Of a stretch of 64,000 nucleotides of DNA, positions 25,378 through 33,979 are shown piece by piece. How positions within the stretch are numbered: the stretch's first letter is position 1; the number at the start of each line of letters is the position of its first letter. The DNA is from an uncultured Alistipes sp. Its GTDB lineage: Bacteria > Bacteroidota > Bacteroidia > Bacteroidales > Rikenellaceae. The stretch covers positions 53,184 to 117,183 of the forward strand of contig CAJMKE010000009.1 of NCBI GenBank assembly GCA_905213895.1, given 5' to 3'. The translations under genes and the position numbers were made by a program. Under the pieces are notes generated by a model. It worked only from the letters and a program-made list of their open reading frames with translations. It did not search any database and had not been told where the DNA came from.

Positions 25378-28125
25378 ATGGAATACGATTTCAGAAAAAT
25401 CGAAGCCGAATGGCAGAAAAAGTGGAAAGAGCGCGGCACCTACAAGGTCGAAATCGACCCGTCGCGACCGAAATACTACGTCCTCGACATGTTCCCGTAT
25501 CCGTCGGGAGCGGGTCTGCACGTCGGACACCCGCTCGGCTACATAGCGTCGGACATCTACTCGCGCTACAAGCGTCTTTGCGGCTTCAACGTGCTGCACC
25601 CGATGGGGTACGACGCGTTCGGACTGCCGGCGGAGCAGTACGCGATACAGACCGGACAGCATCCGGCGATTACGACCGAGCAGAACATCGCCCGCTATCG
25701 CGAGCAGTTGGACAAAATCGGTTTCTCGTTCGACTGGGACCGTGAGGTGCGCACCTGCGACCCCGAGTACTACAAGTGGACGCAATGGGCGTTCCTGAAA
25801 ATGTACGACCACTACTACTGCAACGACACGCAGAAGGCGCGTCCGATTTCGGAACTCGTCGACGCGTTCGCGAAATACGGCAGCGAGGGACTGAATGCCG
25901 CCTGCACAGCCGAGCAGCACTTCACCGCCGACGAGTGGAATGCGATGGACGAAGCGGAACACGAACGCATACTGCAAAACTACCGTCTGGCGTTCCGCGC
26001 CGACACGATGGTGAACTGGTGTCCGCAACTCGGAACGGTACTCGCCAACGACGAAGTCAAGGACGGTCTGTCCGTCCGCGGCGGCTATCCGGTCGAGCAG
26101 AAGCGCATGAAGCAGTGGCTGCTGCGCGTTACGGCTTATGCCCAGCGCATGCTCGACGGTCTGGACACGCTCGATTGGAGCGAGTCGCTCAAAGAGATTC
26201 AGCGCAACTGGATTGGTCGTTCGGAGGGCGCACAGATGTTCTTCGACGTCGAGATGCCCGACGGCTCGACCCGCAAACTCGAAATCTTCACTACACGCCC
26301 CGACACCGTTTTCGGCGTAACGTTCATGGTCATCGCGCCCGAACACGAGTGGATAGGCGACCTCACAACCGCGGAGCAGAAAGCCGACGTCGAAGCCTAC
26401 ATCGAGCAGACCAAGAAGCGTTCGGAGCGCGAGCGAATCGCCGAGACGAAGCGCGTCAGCGGCGTGTTCACCGGCTCCTACGCCATAAATCCGTTCTCCG
26501 GCAAGCGCATTCCGATTTACGCTTCGGACTACGTGCTGGCAGGCTACGGCACGGGGGCGATTATGGCTGTTCCGGCACACGACTCGCGCGACTACGCCTT
26601 CGCGCGCCGGTTCGGACTCGACATCGTTCCCGTAGTTGCGGGCGGCGACCTTTCGGAGTCGTCCTACGACGCCAAGGCGGGCGAGATGATAAACTCCGAC
26701 TTCCTCGACGGCAAGGATGTCAAGGATGCGATAAAACTCATGTTCGCCGAGGTCGAGAAGCGCGGCATAGGCAAACGTCTGGTGAACTACCGTCTGCGCG
26801 ACGCGATTTTCTCGCGCCAGCGTTACTGGGGCGAGCCGTTCCCGATTCGCTACGACGGCGAAATCGCGCGTCCGCTCGACGAGAGCGAACTGCCGCTCTG
26901 TCTGCCGCCAATCAAGGATTTCGGACCGACCGAGCAGGGCGAACCGCCGTTGGCGCGCGTCGAGGGCTGGGAGTACGAACTCTCGACCATGCCTGGTTTC
27001 GCAGGCTCGTCGGCATACTACCTCCGCTACATGGACCCGCACAACGACAAGGCACTCGTTTCCAAGGAGGCTGACGAATACTGGCGCAACGTAGACCTCT
27101 ACGTCGGCGGCATCGAGCATGCGACGGGACACCTGATGTACTCGCGCTTCTGGAACATGTTCCTCTACGATTTGGGCTATGTCTGCGAGAGCGAGCCGTT
27201 CCGCAAACTCGTCAATCAGGGCATGATTCAGGGTCGCTCCAACTTCGTCTACCGCGTCGTCGGCACGAACAAGTTCGTTTCGCTCGGCTTGCGCGACCGG
27301 TATCAGACGCAGGAGATTCACGTAGACGTGAACATCGTCAAAAACGACATTCTCGACCTCGAAGCATTCCGCAAGTGGCGTCCCGAGTTCGCCGACGCCG
27401 AGTTCATCCTCGAAAACGGGCAGTACGTCTGCGGCTGGGCGGTCGAGAAGATGTCGAAGTCGATGTACAACGTCGTGAACCCCGACTTCATCGTCGAGCA
27501 GTACGGAGCCGACACGCTGCGCATGTACGAGATGTTCCTCGGACCGCTCGAACAGTCGAAGCCTTGGGACACCAACGGCATCGACGGCGTACACAAGTTC
27601 CTCAAAAAATTCTGGCGCATGTTCCACGACCGCAGCGGCGAGTGGGCATTGACCGACGAAAAGGCGACGCCGAAGGAGTTGAAGACGCTGCACAAGACCA
27701 TCCGCAAGGTGCGCGAGGATATCGAGAACTTCTCGTTCAACACCTCGGTGGCGGCATTCATGATATGTCTCAACGAGTTGGGCGAGTGCCGCAAGCGCGA
27801 GATACTCGAACCGCTCACCGTCCTGCTCGCACCGTTCGCTCCGCACATCGCCGAGCAGTTGTGGTCGATGATGGGACACGCGACAAGCGTCTGCGACGCA
27901 CGCTATCCGGAGTTCGACGAGAAATATCTGGTCGAGGATTCGTTCGAATACCCCGTCATGGTGAACGGCAAACTGCGTTTCAAGCAGGAGTACCCGCTCT
28001 CGATGACTGCCGGGCAGTTGCAGGCAGACATCGTAACGAAAGAGGAGGCGCAGAAGTGGCTCGAAGGCGCGACGCCGAAGAAGATAATCGTCGTACACGG
28101 CAAAATCATAAACATCGTAAAGTAA
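25378..28125 (+). CDS. leuS: Leucyl-tRNA synthetase
   Basis: 915 aa, class I aminoacyl-tRNA synthetase. HIGH-type motif HVGHPLGY at about 49-56; editing CP1 domain with TTRPDTVFGV; KMSKS motif EKMSKSMYN at about 692-700; LeuS-specific WNMFLYDLGY-type region and C-terminal domain ending HGKIINIVK. Slightly longer than E. coli LeuS (860). It is followed after 5 nt by an esterase gene, which may be read through. Confidence 0.98.
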   Translation: MEYDFRKIEAEWQKKWKERGTYKVEIDPSRPKYYVLDMFPYPSGAGLHVGHPLGYIASDIYSRYKRLCGFNVLHPMGYDAFGLPAEQYAIQTGQHPAITTEQNIARYREQLDKIGFSFDWDREVRTCDPEYYKWTQWAFLKMYDHYYCNDTQKARPISELVDAFAKYGSEGLNAACTAEQHFTADEWNAMDEAEHERILQNYRLAFRADTMVNWCPQLGTVLANDEVKDGLSVRGGYPVEQKRMKQWLLRVTAYAQRMLDGLDTLDWSESLKEIQRNWIGRSEGAQMFFDVEMPDGSTRKLEIFTTRPDTVFGVTFMVIAPEHEWIGDLTTAEQKADVEAYIEQTKKRSERERIAETKRVSGVFTGSYAINPFSGKRIPIYASDYVLAGYGTGAIMAVPAHDSRDYAFARRFGLDIVPVVAGGDLSESSYDAKAGEMINSDFLDGKDVKDAIKLMFAEVEKRGIGKRLVNYRLRDAIFSRQRYWGEPFPIRYDGEIARPLDESELPLCLPPIKDFGPTEQGEPPLARVEGWEYELSTMPGFAGSSAYYLRYMDPHNDKALVSKEADEYWRNVDLYVGGIEHATGHLMYSRFWNMFLYDLGYVCESEPFRKLVNQGMIQGRSNFVYRVVGTNKFVSLGLRDRYQTQEIHVDVNIVKNDILDLEAFRKWRPEFADAEFILENGQYVCGWAVEKMSKSMYNVVNPDFIVEQYGADTLRMYEMFLGPLEQSKPWDTNGIDGVHKFLKKFWRMFHDRSGEWALTDEKATPKELKTLHKTIRKVREDIENFSFNTSVAAFMICLNELGECRKREILEPLTVLLAPFAPHIAEQLWSMMGHATSVCDARYPEFDEKYLVEDSFEYPVMVNGKLRFKQEYPLSMTAGQLQADIVTKEEAQKWLEGATPKKIIVVHGKIINIVK

Positions 28126-28130
28126 CGGCA

Positions 28131-29033
28131 ATGAAACGCATATTCCTTACGCTCCTGCTCGCCGCAGCGACGCTCGCGGCATCGGCACAGAAGACCGTCG
28201 AGGTCGAAAACACCGCCGACGAAGTCGTCAAATGGTGGGACAACGCGACCGCACCGCACTCCAACGAGGAGACGCGCGACGAGCGGTTCGACGCATCGAA
28301 GCACCTGGAATGCACCTCCGAAACGGTATTCTACGTCTACAAGGCAGACCCGTCGAAAGCAACGGGGCAGGGCATTGTCATCGTCCCCGGCGGCGGATAC
28401 CACAAGGTGTGCATCTCGAAGGGGCTGTCGCTGGCGGAGTGGTTCCGCGAAAACGGCATCACGACGATAGTGCTGAAATACCGTCTGCCTAACCTCGGGC
28501 ACAAGGAAGTTCCGCTCGAAGACACGCAGGCGGCGTTGAAATACATGCGCGACAACGCCGCTCGGCTGGGCATCGACCCGTCGAAAGTCGGCATCTGCGG
28601 AGGTTCGGCGGGAGGACATCTCGCCGCCGCAGCCAACTATCTGCTGCCCGCCGACGAGAAACCGGCATTCTCGATTCTGTTCTACCCAGTAATCTGCGGC
28701 ACTACATGGTCGAACCTCGGACAGTTCAACACGATACGCCAGTTTCTGGGCATCGACCGCACTCCGGCGGAGGTGGAACGCTACTCGGCAGAGAACATGG
28801 TAGACGGAACGATTCCGCCGACGATGCTGCTCCTGAGCGACGACGACTACATCGCGCCGGTGCTCAACTCGACGGTTTACTACAAGGCGTTGAAACGTCA
28901 TGGCGTCAAGGCGACGATGCACATTTATCCGTCGGGCGGACACGGATGGGCAGGCAAGAACAGTTTCGAGTACGATGCCGACTACAAGGCGGCGATTCTC
29001 GACTGGCTCGCCGGAATGAACGAAACGAACTAA
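28131..29033 (+). CDS. Secreted alpha/beta-hydrolase esterase, copy 1
   Basis: 300 aa with a signal peptide (residues 1-19, MKRIFLTLLLAAATLAASAQ). Fold and triad are clear: oxyanion PGGGY at 86-90, nucleophile Ser159 in ICGGSAGGH, Asp in SDDDY (237-239), His271 in SGGHGW. The family (BD-FAE/acetyl-xylan-esterase-like) removes acetyl or feruloyl groups from plant glycans. Start chosen at the ATG 5 nt after leuS, where the signal peptide begins; a longer upstream reading frame is a leuS shadow. Tandem with a close paralogue at 29049. Substrate is inferred from family only. Confidence 0.9.
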   Translation: MKRIFLTLLLAAATLAASAQKTVEVENTADEVVKWWDNATAPHSNEETRDERFDASKHLECTSETVFYVYKADPSKATGQGIVIVPGGGYHKVCISKGLSLAEWFRENGITTIVLKYRLPNLGHKEVPLEDTQAALKYMRDNAARLGIDPSKVGICGGSAGGHLAAAANYLLPADEKPAFSILFYPVICGTTWSNLGQFNTIRQFLGIDRTPAEVERYSAENMVDGTIPPTMLLLSDDDYIAPVLNSTVYYKALKRHGVKATMHIYPSGGHGWAGKNSFEYDADYKAAILDWLAGMNETN

Positions 29034-29048
29034 AAAACTGCTAATAAC

Positions 29049-29942
29049 ATGAAAAGATTCATCACTGCACTGGCTATTGCCGCTCTTTGCGCATCCGGTG
29101 CATCGGCACAAAAGACTATTTCGGTCGAGAACAACGCCGACAAAGTCATCAAATGGTGGGACAACAAGACCGCTCCGCACTCCAACGAGGAGACGAAGGA
29201 TGAGGAACTCAACAAGTCGAAGCACTTCACGCATACTTCCGAAACGGTGTTCTACGTTTACAAGGCAGACCCGTCGAAGGCGACGGGGCAGGGAGTGGTC
29301 GTACTGCCGGGCGGCGGATACAGCAAGGTCTGCATCGCCCACGAAGGCTTCGCCATGGGCGAATGGTTCAAGGCGAACGGCATCACGGCGGTAGTCGTCA
29401 AGTACCGTCTTCCGAACCTCGGACACAAGGAGGTTCCGCTCGAAGACGCACAAGCGGCATTGAAATACATGCGCGACAACGCGAAGAAACTCGGCATCGA
29501 CCCCGCGAAGGTCGGCATCTGCGGAGGTTCGGCGGGAGGACACCTCGCGGCTTACACCTCGACGTTCACGTCCGACGCCGAAAAGCCCGCGTTCTCGATA
29601 CTGTTCTATCCAGTAATAACGGGAACTACGTGGCACACCCACCAGAACACGTTCCGCTATCTGCTGGGCGACAAGCGCACGCCGGCAGAGCAGGAGTACT
29701 ACTCGCTCGAAAACCGCGTCAGCGAGACCACGCCGCCGACCATTTTGCTTTTGAGCGACGACGACCAGGTAGTACCGCCGATAAGTTCGATTCGCTACTA
29801 CGAGGCTCTGAAACGCCACGGAGTGAAGGCGTCGATGCACATCTACCCGTCGGGCGGACACGGCTGGGCAGGCAAGGATACGTTCAAATACGCCGAGGAT
29901 TACCGTCGCGCATTGCTCGACTGGCTTTCGACGCTGGAATAG
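29049..29942 (+). CDS. Secreted alpha/beta-hydrolase esterase, copy 2
   Basis: 297 aa, collinear paralogue of the upstream gene, about two thirds identical by eye with long shared runs such as NLGHKEVPLED and ICGGSAGGHLAA. Signal peptide 1-21, Ser160, SDDDQ Asp, His272. The middle region (about 165-215: YTSTFTSDAEK versus AANYLLPADEK; THQNTFRYLLG versus LGQFNTIRQFLG) is most different, which may shift substrate preference. Recent tandem duplication, separated by 15 bp. Confidence 0.9.
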   Translation: MKRFITALAIAALCASGASAQKTISVENNADKVIKWWDNKTAPHSNEETKDEELNKSKHFTHTSETVFYVYKADPSKATGQGVVVLPGGGYSKVCIAHEGFAMGEWFKANGITAVVVKYRLPNLGHKEVPLEDAQAALKYMRDNAKKLGIDPAKVGICGGSAGGHLAAYTSTFTSDAEKPAFSILFYPVITGTTWHTHQNTFRYLLGDKRTPAEQEYYSLENRVSETTPPTILLLSDDDQVVPPISSIRYYEALKRHGVKASMHIYPSGGHGWAGKDTFKYAEDYRRALLDWLSTLE

Positions 29943-29964
29943 GAATAAAACTTAAACGCAAGAT

Positions 29965-31053
29965 ATGGCAGACAATTCGATTTTAATGCGTCTTGACGGA
30001 CTGAAAATCAAGTACGAGGAGTTGGGACAGAAACTGACCGATCCCGAGGTGATTTCGGACGTCAAGTCGTTCGTACAGTACAACAAGGAATACAAGGAAC
30101 TCGAACCGATTATCGAGACTTCGGAGCGTTACCGCAAGGCGATAGCCGACCTCGCCGACGCCAAGGACATTCTCGCCAACGAAAAGGACGAGGATTTCCG
30201 CGAAATGGCGCGCGCCGAGGTAGCCGAACTCGAACCGGCAATCGAGAAGATGGAGGAGGAGATAAAACTGCTGCTCATCCCGAAAGACCCGCAGGACGCG
30301 AAGAACGCGGTACTCGAAATCCGCGGCGGCACGGGCGGCGACGAAGCGGCGATTTTCGCGGGCGACCTGATGCGCATGTACACCAAATACATCGAGTCGA
30401 AGGGGTGGCGATACGAAATCACCTCGTTCTCGGAGGGTGCTGCGGGCGGCTACAAGGAGGTAATCCTCAAAGTCACGGGCAACAACGTCTACGGAACGCT
30501 CAAATACGAATCGGGCGTCCACCGCGTGCAGCGAGTGCCGCAGACCGAAACGCAGGGTCGCGTCCATACGTCGGCGGCGTCGGTGGCGGTGCTTCCCGAA
30601 GCGGACGAGTTCGACGTCGAGGTTTCGTGGAACGACATCCGCAAGGATATATTCTGTGCTTCGGGACCGGGCGGTCAGTCGGTCAATACGACCTACTCGG
30701 CAATCCGTCTGACACACATTCCGACGGGTATCGTCGTGCAGTGTCAGGACCAGAAATCGCAGTTGAAGAATACCGACAAGGCGTTCGAGGAGTTGCGCAC
30801 GCGAATCTTCAACCTCGAATACCAGAAGTATCTCGACGAAATCGCGTCGAAGCGAAAGACGCTGGTTTCGACGGGCGACCGTTCGGCGAAAATCCGTACC
30901 TACAACTATTTTTTTTTTTTTTTTACGGAGAACAGCTTGATCTACACGATTTACAACCTCGCGGCATTCATGGACGGCGACATTCAGGACTGCATCGACC
31001 ACCTGATAGTAGCCGAGAACGCCGAACGACTGAAAGAATCGGAACTGGGATAA
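29965..31053 (+). CDS. prfA: Peptide chain release factor 1, with anomalous T16 tract
   Basis: 362 aa, normal length. The GGQ catalytic motif is in SGPGGQSVNTTYSAIRL. The anticodon-recognition loop (PxT-type; here within PQTETQGRVHTSAASVAV) marks RF1 rather than RF2. Oddity: after RTYNY (Y315) the near-invariant PQGRVTDHRI stretch is replaced by F316-F320 plus TENSLIY, encoded by 16 T (30909-30924) and unrelated sequence; the frame and length are kept and YNLAAFMDGDIQDC resumes. Either an assembly error or a damaged allele; a functional RF1 is essential, so an error is more likely. Confidence 0.93.
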   Translation: MADNSILMRLDGLKIKYEELGQKLTDPEVISDVKSFVQYNKEYKELEPIIETSERYRKAIADLADAKDILANEKDEDFREMARAEVAELEPAIEKMEEEIKLLLIPKDPQDAKNAVLEIRGGTGGDEAAIFAGDLMRMYTKYIESKGWRYEITSFSEGAAGGYKEVILKVTGNNVYGTLKYESGVHRVQRVPQTETQGRVHTSAASVAVLPEADEFDVEVSWNDIRKDIFCASGPGGQSVNTTYSAIRLTHIPTGIVVQCQDQKSQLKNTDKAFEELRTRIFNLEYQKYLDEIASKRKTLVSTGDRSAKIRTYNYFFFFFTENSLIYTIYNLAAFMDGDIQDCIDHLIVAENAERLKESELG

Positions 31054-31060
31054 AAATAAC

Positions 31061-31106
31061 GACCTTAAAGACTTTAAGGACTTTAAGGACTTTAAAGACC
31101 TTAAAA
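31061..31106. repeat. Nonamer array, type example
   Basis: Five units in exact 9-bp register: GACCTTAAA, GACTTTAAG twice, GACTTTAAA, GACCTTAAA. Lies between prfA and the next gene and ends 12 nt before its start codon, so it is in the mRNA leader if the genes are co-transcribed. The unit family is about GWCNYTAAR; TAA is the most constant part. Confidence 0.85.
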
Positions 31107-31118
31107 AAGACAAGCGAT

Positions 31119-31661
31119 ATGCTCCGCCCGCTCTCCATACTTTTCGCTTCGCTGTGGCTCGCGACAGCCGCAGCGCAGAAGCCTGCGCCGCTCTACATAG
31201 TGAACGGCGTGGAGATGGAGAGCGTCGCCCATATCCCGACCGCCGACATCGAGAGCATAACGCCGCTCGAAGCCGACGAGGAGACCGTCGCCAAATACGG
31301 CGAACGGGCGAACAACGGCGTAATAATCGTAACTCTGCGCTACGACCGACCGGCACGTTTCACGGGCGGCGACTCGTTCAACGACTATATCGCCGGACAC
31401 GTCAAGTGGGCTGACCACTACCCCGCCGCGAGGGTCGTCATGCGGTACACCGTCGCAGCCGACGGAACGCTGACATTGGGAGAGACGCTCGAATGCACCG
31501 ACGCGCGGCTGCGCAAAAAGGTCGTCGCGGCGGTGAAGAACGCTCCCGCATGGGAACCCGCGACAAAGGACGGCAAGGGAGTGGAGAGCGAATACATCCT
31601 GTCGGTTCAACTGCCGAAAGGCAAGCCGATGCCGACCGAACCCTATATAATCATAATGTAG
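31119..31661 (+). CDS. Small secreted protein with TonB-receptor plug-like and TonB C-terminal-like parts
   Basis: 180 aa with a signal peptide (residues 1-19). Residues 24-70 resemble the TonB-dependent receptor plug: YIVNGVEM, then DIESITPLEADEETVAKYG and ANNGVIIVTLRY, as in SusC-type IVDGV/YGxxAxNGVIxITTK. Residues 95-180 resemble a TonB C-terminal domain: RVVMRYTVAADGTL, LRKKVVAAVKNAPAWEPA, ESEYILSVQLP. No transmembrane barrel or TM anchor, so it is a free periplasmic or exported mini-protein. The start ATG at 31119 begins the signal peptide. 8 nt before xseA. Function unknown; interference with or bridging of TonB systems is speculation. Confidence 0.75.
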   Translation: MLRPLSILFASLWLATAAAQKPAPLYIVNGVEMESVAHIPTADIESITPLEADEETVAKYGERANNGVIIVTLRYDRPARFTGGDSFNDYIAGHVKWADHYPAARVVMRYTVAADGTLTLGETLECTDARLRKKVVAAVKNAPAWEPATKDGKGVESEYILSVQLPKGKPMPTEPYIIIM

Positions 31662-31669
31662 GACGCGGC

Positions 31670-32926
31670 ATGGCGGAGCGCAAATACATAACGCTTTCGG
31701 AGTTGCAGTCGCACATAGCGTCCGCGCTCTGCGACGCACTGCCGCTGCCGCTGTGGGTGAGTGCCGAAATCGCCGAGATGAAGGTGAACTACTCGGGACA
31801 CTGCTATCTCGAACTCGTCGAGAAACCCGCAGGGACGGAAGCCGACGGCGTGGCGAAGGCTCAGGCGCGCGGCGTAATCTGGCGGAGCGCGTATCCGCGC
31901 ATCGCCGCATACTTCGAGCAGGAGAGCGGCAGGCGGCTGGCTGCGGGAATGAAGATTCTCGCCAAGGCGACGGTGAACTATCATCCGCTCTACGGACTGT
32001 CGTTGCAGATTACCGACATCGACCCCGCCTACACGATAGGCGACATGGAGCGGCAGAAGCAGCAGACAATAGCGCAGTTGCAGCGCGACGGCGTGTGGGA
32101 CATGAACCGCGAAACGCCGATGCCGGAAGTAGTGCAGCACATAGCGGTCGTTTCGAGCGCATCGGCGGCAGGCTACCGCGACTTCATGCGCGAGACGGAC
32201 AAAAGCCCCTACCGGTTCCGCATCGAACTTTTCGAGGCGGTGATGCAGGGTACGGCGAGCGAACGCAGCATAATCGACGCCCTGTCCGCCGTCGCAGCCC
32301 GCGAAGAGGAGTTCGACGCAGTGGCGATAATCCGCGGAGGAGGTGCGACGAGCGACCTGAACTGCTACAATTCGTACCTGCTCGCATCGTATGTCGCGCA
32401 GTTTCCGCTGCCGGTGCTGACAGGCATCGGACACGACAAGGACGTGAGCGTCGCCGACATGGTCGCCCACACGATGCTCAAAACGCCTACCGCCGTCGCG
32501 GCATGGCTCAACGAGCGGGCGGCGGATTTCGACGGAGCGTTGGAATATGCGGCGGTACGGCTGCGCGAATCCTGCGCACGGACGACGCACCGCCACACGC
32601 TGCGGTTGCAGTCGCTCGCCGGCGAGATACGGAGCAGAGCGCGGTTGAGGCTCTCGGACGCCGCGGCGCGCACGACAGCCGCCGAAACGGCATTGCGGCA
32701 GTCGGCGACCGACACTCTGCGGCGCGAGACGCAGCGCATCGCGTCGCTCGCGGCACTCGCCGAGGGATATGCCCCCGAGAGAATCATGCGGCTGGGATTC
32801 GCCGTCGCACGGTCGGGAGGGCAGGTTCTGCGCAGCATAGAAACGGTGAAAACGAACGACAAAATAGAACTCGAAGTTGCCGACGGCACGATAATCGCCA
32901 CGGTAATCGGCACGACGGGCAGATAA
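31670..32926 (+). CDS. xseA: Exodeoxyribonuclease VII large subunit
   Basis: 418 aa from ATG 31670 (MAERKYITLSELQS). N-terminal OB fold (LPLWVSAEIAEMKVNYSGHCYLEL in part), catalytic domain with IIRGGGATSDLNCYN and LTGIGHDKDVSVADMVAH, then a long helical region rich in Arg/Ala (about 290-380), as expected for the coiled arm. Degrades single-stranded DNA in mismatch repair with XseB. Directly precedes xseB (13 nt). Confidence 0.96.
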   Translation: MAERKYITLSELQSHIASALCDALPLPLWVSAEIAEMKVNYSGHCYLELVEKPAGTEADGVAKAQARGVIWRSAYPRIAAYFEQESGRRLAAGMKILAKATVNYHPLYGLSLQITDIDPAYTIGDMERQKQQTIAQLQRDGVWDMNRETPMPEVVQHIAVVSSASAAGYRDFMRETDKSPYRFRIELFEAVMQGTASERSIIDALSAVAAREEEFDAVAIIRGGGATSDLNCYNSYLLASYVAQFPLPVLTGIGHDKDVSVADMVAHTMLKTPTAVAAWLNERAADFDGALEYAAVRLRESCARTTHRHTLRLQSLAGEIRSRARLRLSDAAARTTAAETALRQSATDTLRRETQRIASLAALAEGYAPERIMRLGFAVARSGGQVLRSIETVKTNDKIELEVADGTIIATVIGTTGR

Positions 32927-32939
32927 CACGACCGACAAG

Positions 32940-33149
32940 ATGGCTAAAAAGACTTCGGACAAGATGAACTACGGCGAAGCGATGGCTGAAATCGAGAAGA
33001 TTCTGGCATCGCTCCAAAGCGAGAACGCCGATGTGGACACGCTCGCCGAACGGGTGAAGCGGGCATCGGAACTCATCGCCGCCTGCCGCGCCAAACTGCG
33101 CAAGGCGGAGAGCGACGTGAACGCGATTTTCGAGAAAGAGAACGAATAA
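32940..33149 (+). CDS. xseB: Exodeoxyribonuclease VII small subunit
   Basis: 69 aa. MNYGEAMAEIEKILASLQS is the XseB pattern, followed by two helices ending KAESDVNAIF-like KAESDV. Start at the ATG preceded by GACAAG; an internal Met at codon 9 (MNYGEAM) is an alternative start. Partner of xseA directly upstream. Confidence 0.93.
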   Translation: MAKKTSDKMNYGEAMAEIEKILASLQSENADVDTLAERVKRASELIAACRAKLRKAESDVNAIFEKENE

Positions 33150-33161
33150 TAGGACGACCTA

Positions 33162-33956
33162 ATGGGGGTGATGAAACATACGGTACACTGGGCGTTGAAC
33201 CACCTGCCCCGCACGTTCCTGCAACGTGTGGCGGACTTCTCCGTACCCATGTTCGGACTGTTCTACCTCGGTCGCGGGCGCGAATGCCCGATATGCGGCG
33301 TACGGCGGCGCAAATTCCTGCCCTACGGCTACGTCGTCTCGCGCGAGAACGCGCTCTGCCCGCGCTGTCTGTCGCTCGAACGGCACCGGCTGCTGTGGCT
33401 CTACCTGCAACGCGAAACGTCGCTGTTCGACGAGTTCTCCTACCCGACGATACTCCATATCGCCCCCGAAGTATGCCTGAAACGGCAGTTCGAGGAGCGT
33501 TACGCCGAATCGTCGCACCCCGAACGCTACATCACGGCTGATTTGGAAAGCCCGCTCGCGAAGATGCACTTCGATGTGCAGGCGATACCGCTCGCCGACG
33601 AGAGCGTCGACGTCGTAATCTGCAACCACCTGCTCGAACACGTCGAGGACGACCGCAAGGCTCTTGCCGAACTGCGGCGGGTGATGAAGAGCGGCGGCTG
33701 GGGAGTGCTGCTCTCGCCGGTAGACCTTTCGCTCGCGGCGACAATCGACGATGACGGTACATCCACGCCCGAGGAGCGCACGCGCCGATTCGGGCAGTAC
33801 GACCATCGCCGTGCCTACGGGCGCGACTACCCCGACCGGCTGCGCGAAGCGGGATTCCGTGTCGAGGACATCGACTACTCGGCGACGCTGTCGGTCGAGG
33901 AGCGCGAAAACTACGCTCTGACGGGCGAACATTTATACATAGTCAGAAAACCCTGA
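33162..33956 (+). CDS. Class I SAM-dependent methyltransferase with N-terminal zinc-ribbon-like motif
   Basis: 264 aa. Residues 42-70 carry paired CPIC and CPRC (C-x2-C, about 25 residues apart), a probable zinc site. The methyltransferase fold follows: motif I ILHIAPEVCL, D in YITADLESP, motif II-like VDVVICNHLLEHVEDD, and LRRVMKSGGWGVLL. The class (Methyltransf_11-type) acts on small molecules or lipids; Bacteroidota homologues often lie in glycan or lipid loci. Here it is 12 nt after xseB and 23 nt before the RSH gene, so it may be co-transcribed. No substrate can be proposed. Start: ATG at 33162, with a second Met at codon 4. Confidence 0.8.
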   Translation: MGVMKHTVHWALNHLPRTFLQRVADFSVPMFGLFYLGRGRECPICGVRRRKFLPYGYVVSRENALCPRCLSLERHRLLWLYLQRETSLFDEFSYPTILHIAPEVCLKRQFEERYAESSHPERYITADLESPLAKMHFDVQAIPLADESVDVVICNHLLEHVEDDRKALAELRRVMKSGGWGVLLSPVDLSLAATIDDDGTSTPEERTRRFGQYDHRRAYGRDYPDRLREAGFRVEDIDYSATLSVEERENYALTGEHLYIVRKP

Positions 33957-33979
33957 CGCAAAAAGAGAAAGGAGAAGAG

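Noticed and set aside
25363..28131. Very long reading frame (over 900 codons) antisense to leuS, and similar ones opposite other genes (for example 1210-2874, 33911-36142, 44372-46912)
   Set aside because: They follow from the strong third-position GC bias of the real genes, have Arg/Val/His-rich nonsense composition, and the sense frames encode well-known proteins.
29965..31053. prfA as a pseudogene
   Set aside because: The frame is intact through the T16 tract and RF1 is essential; a sequence error is more likely than loss.
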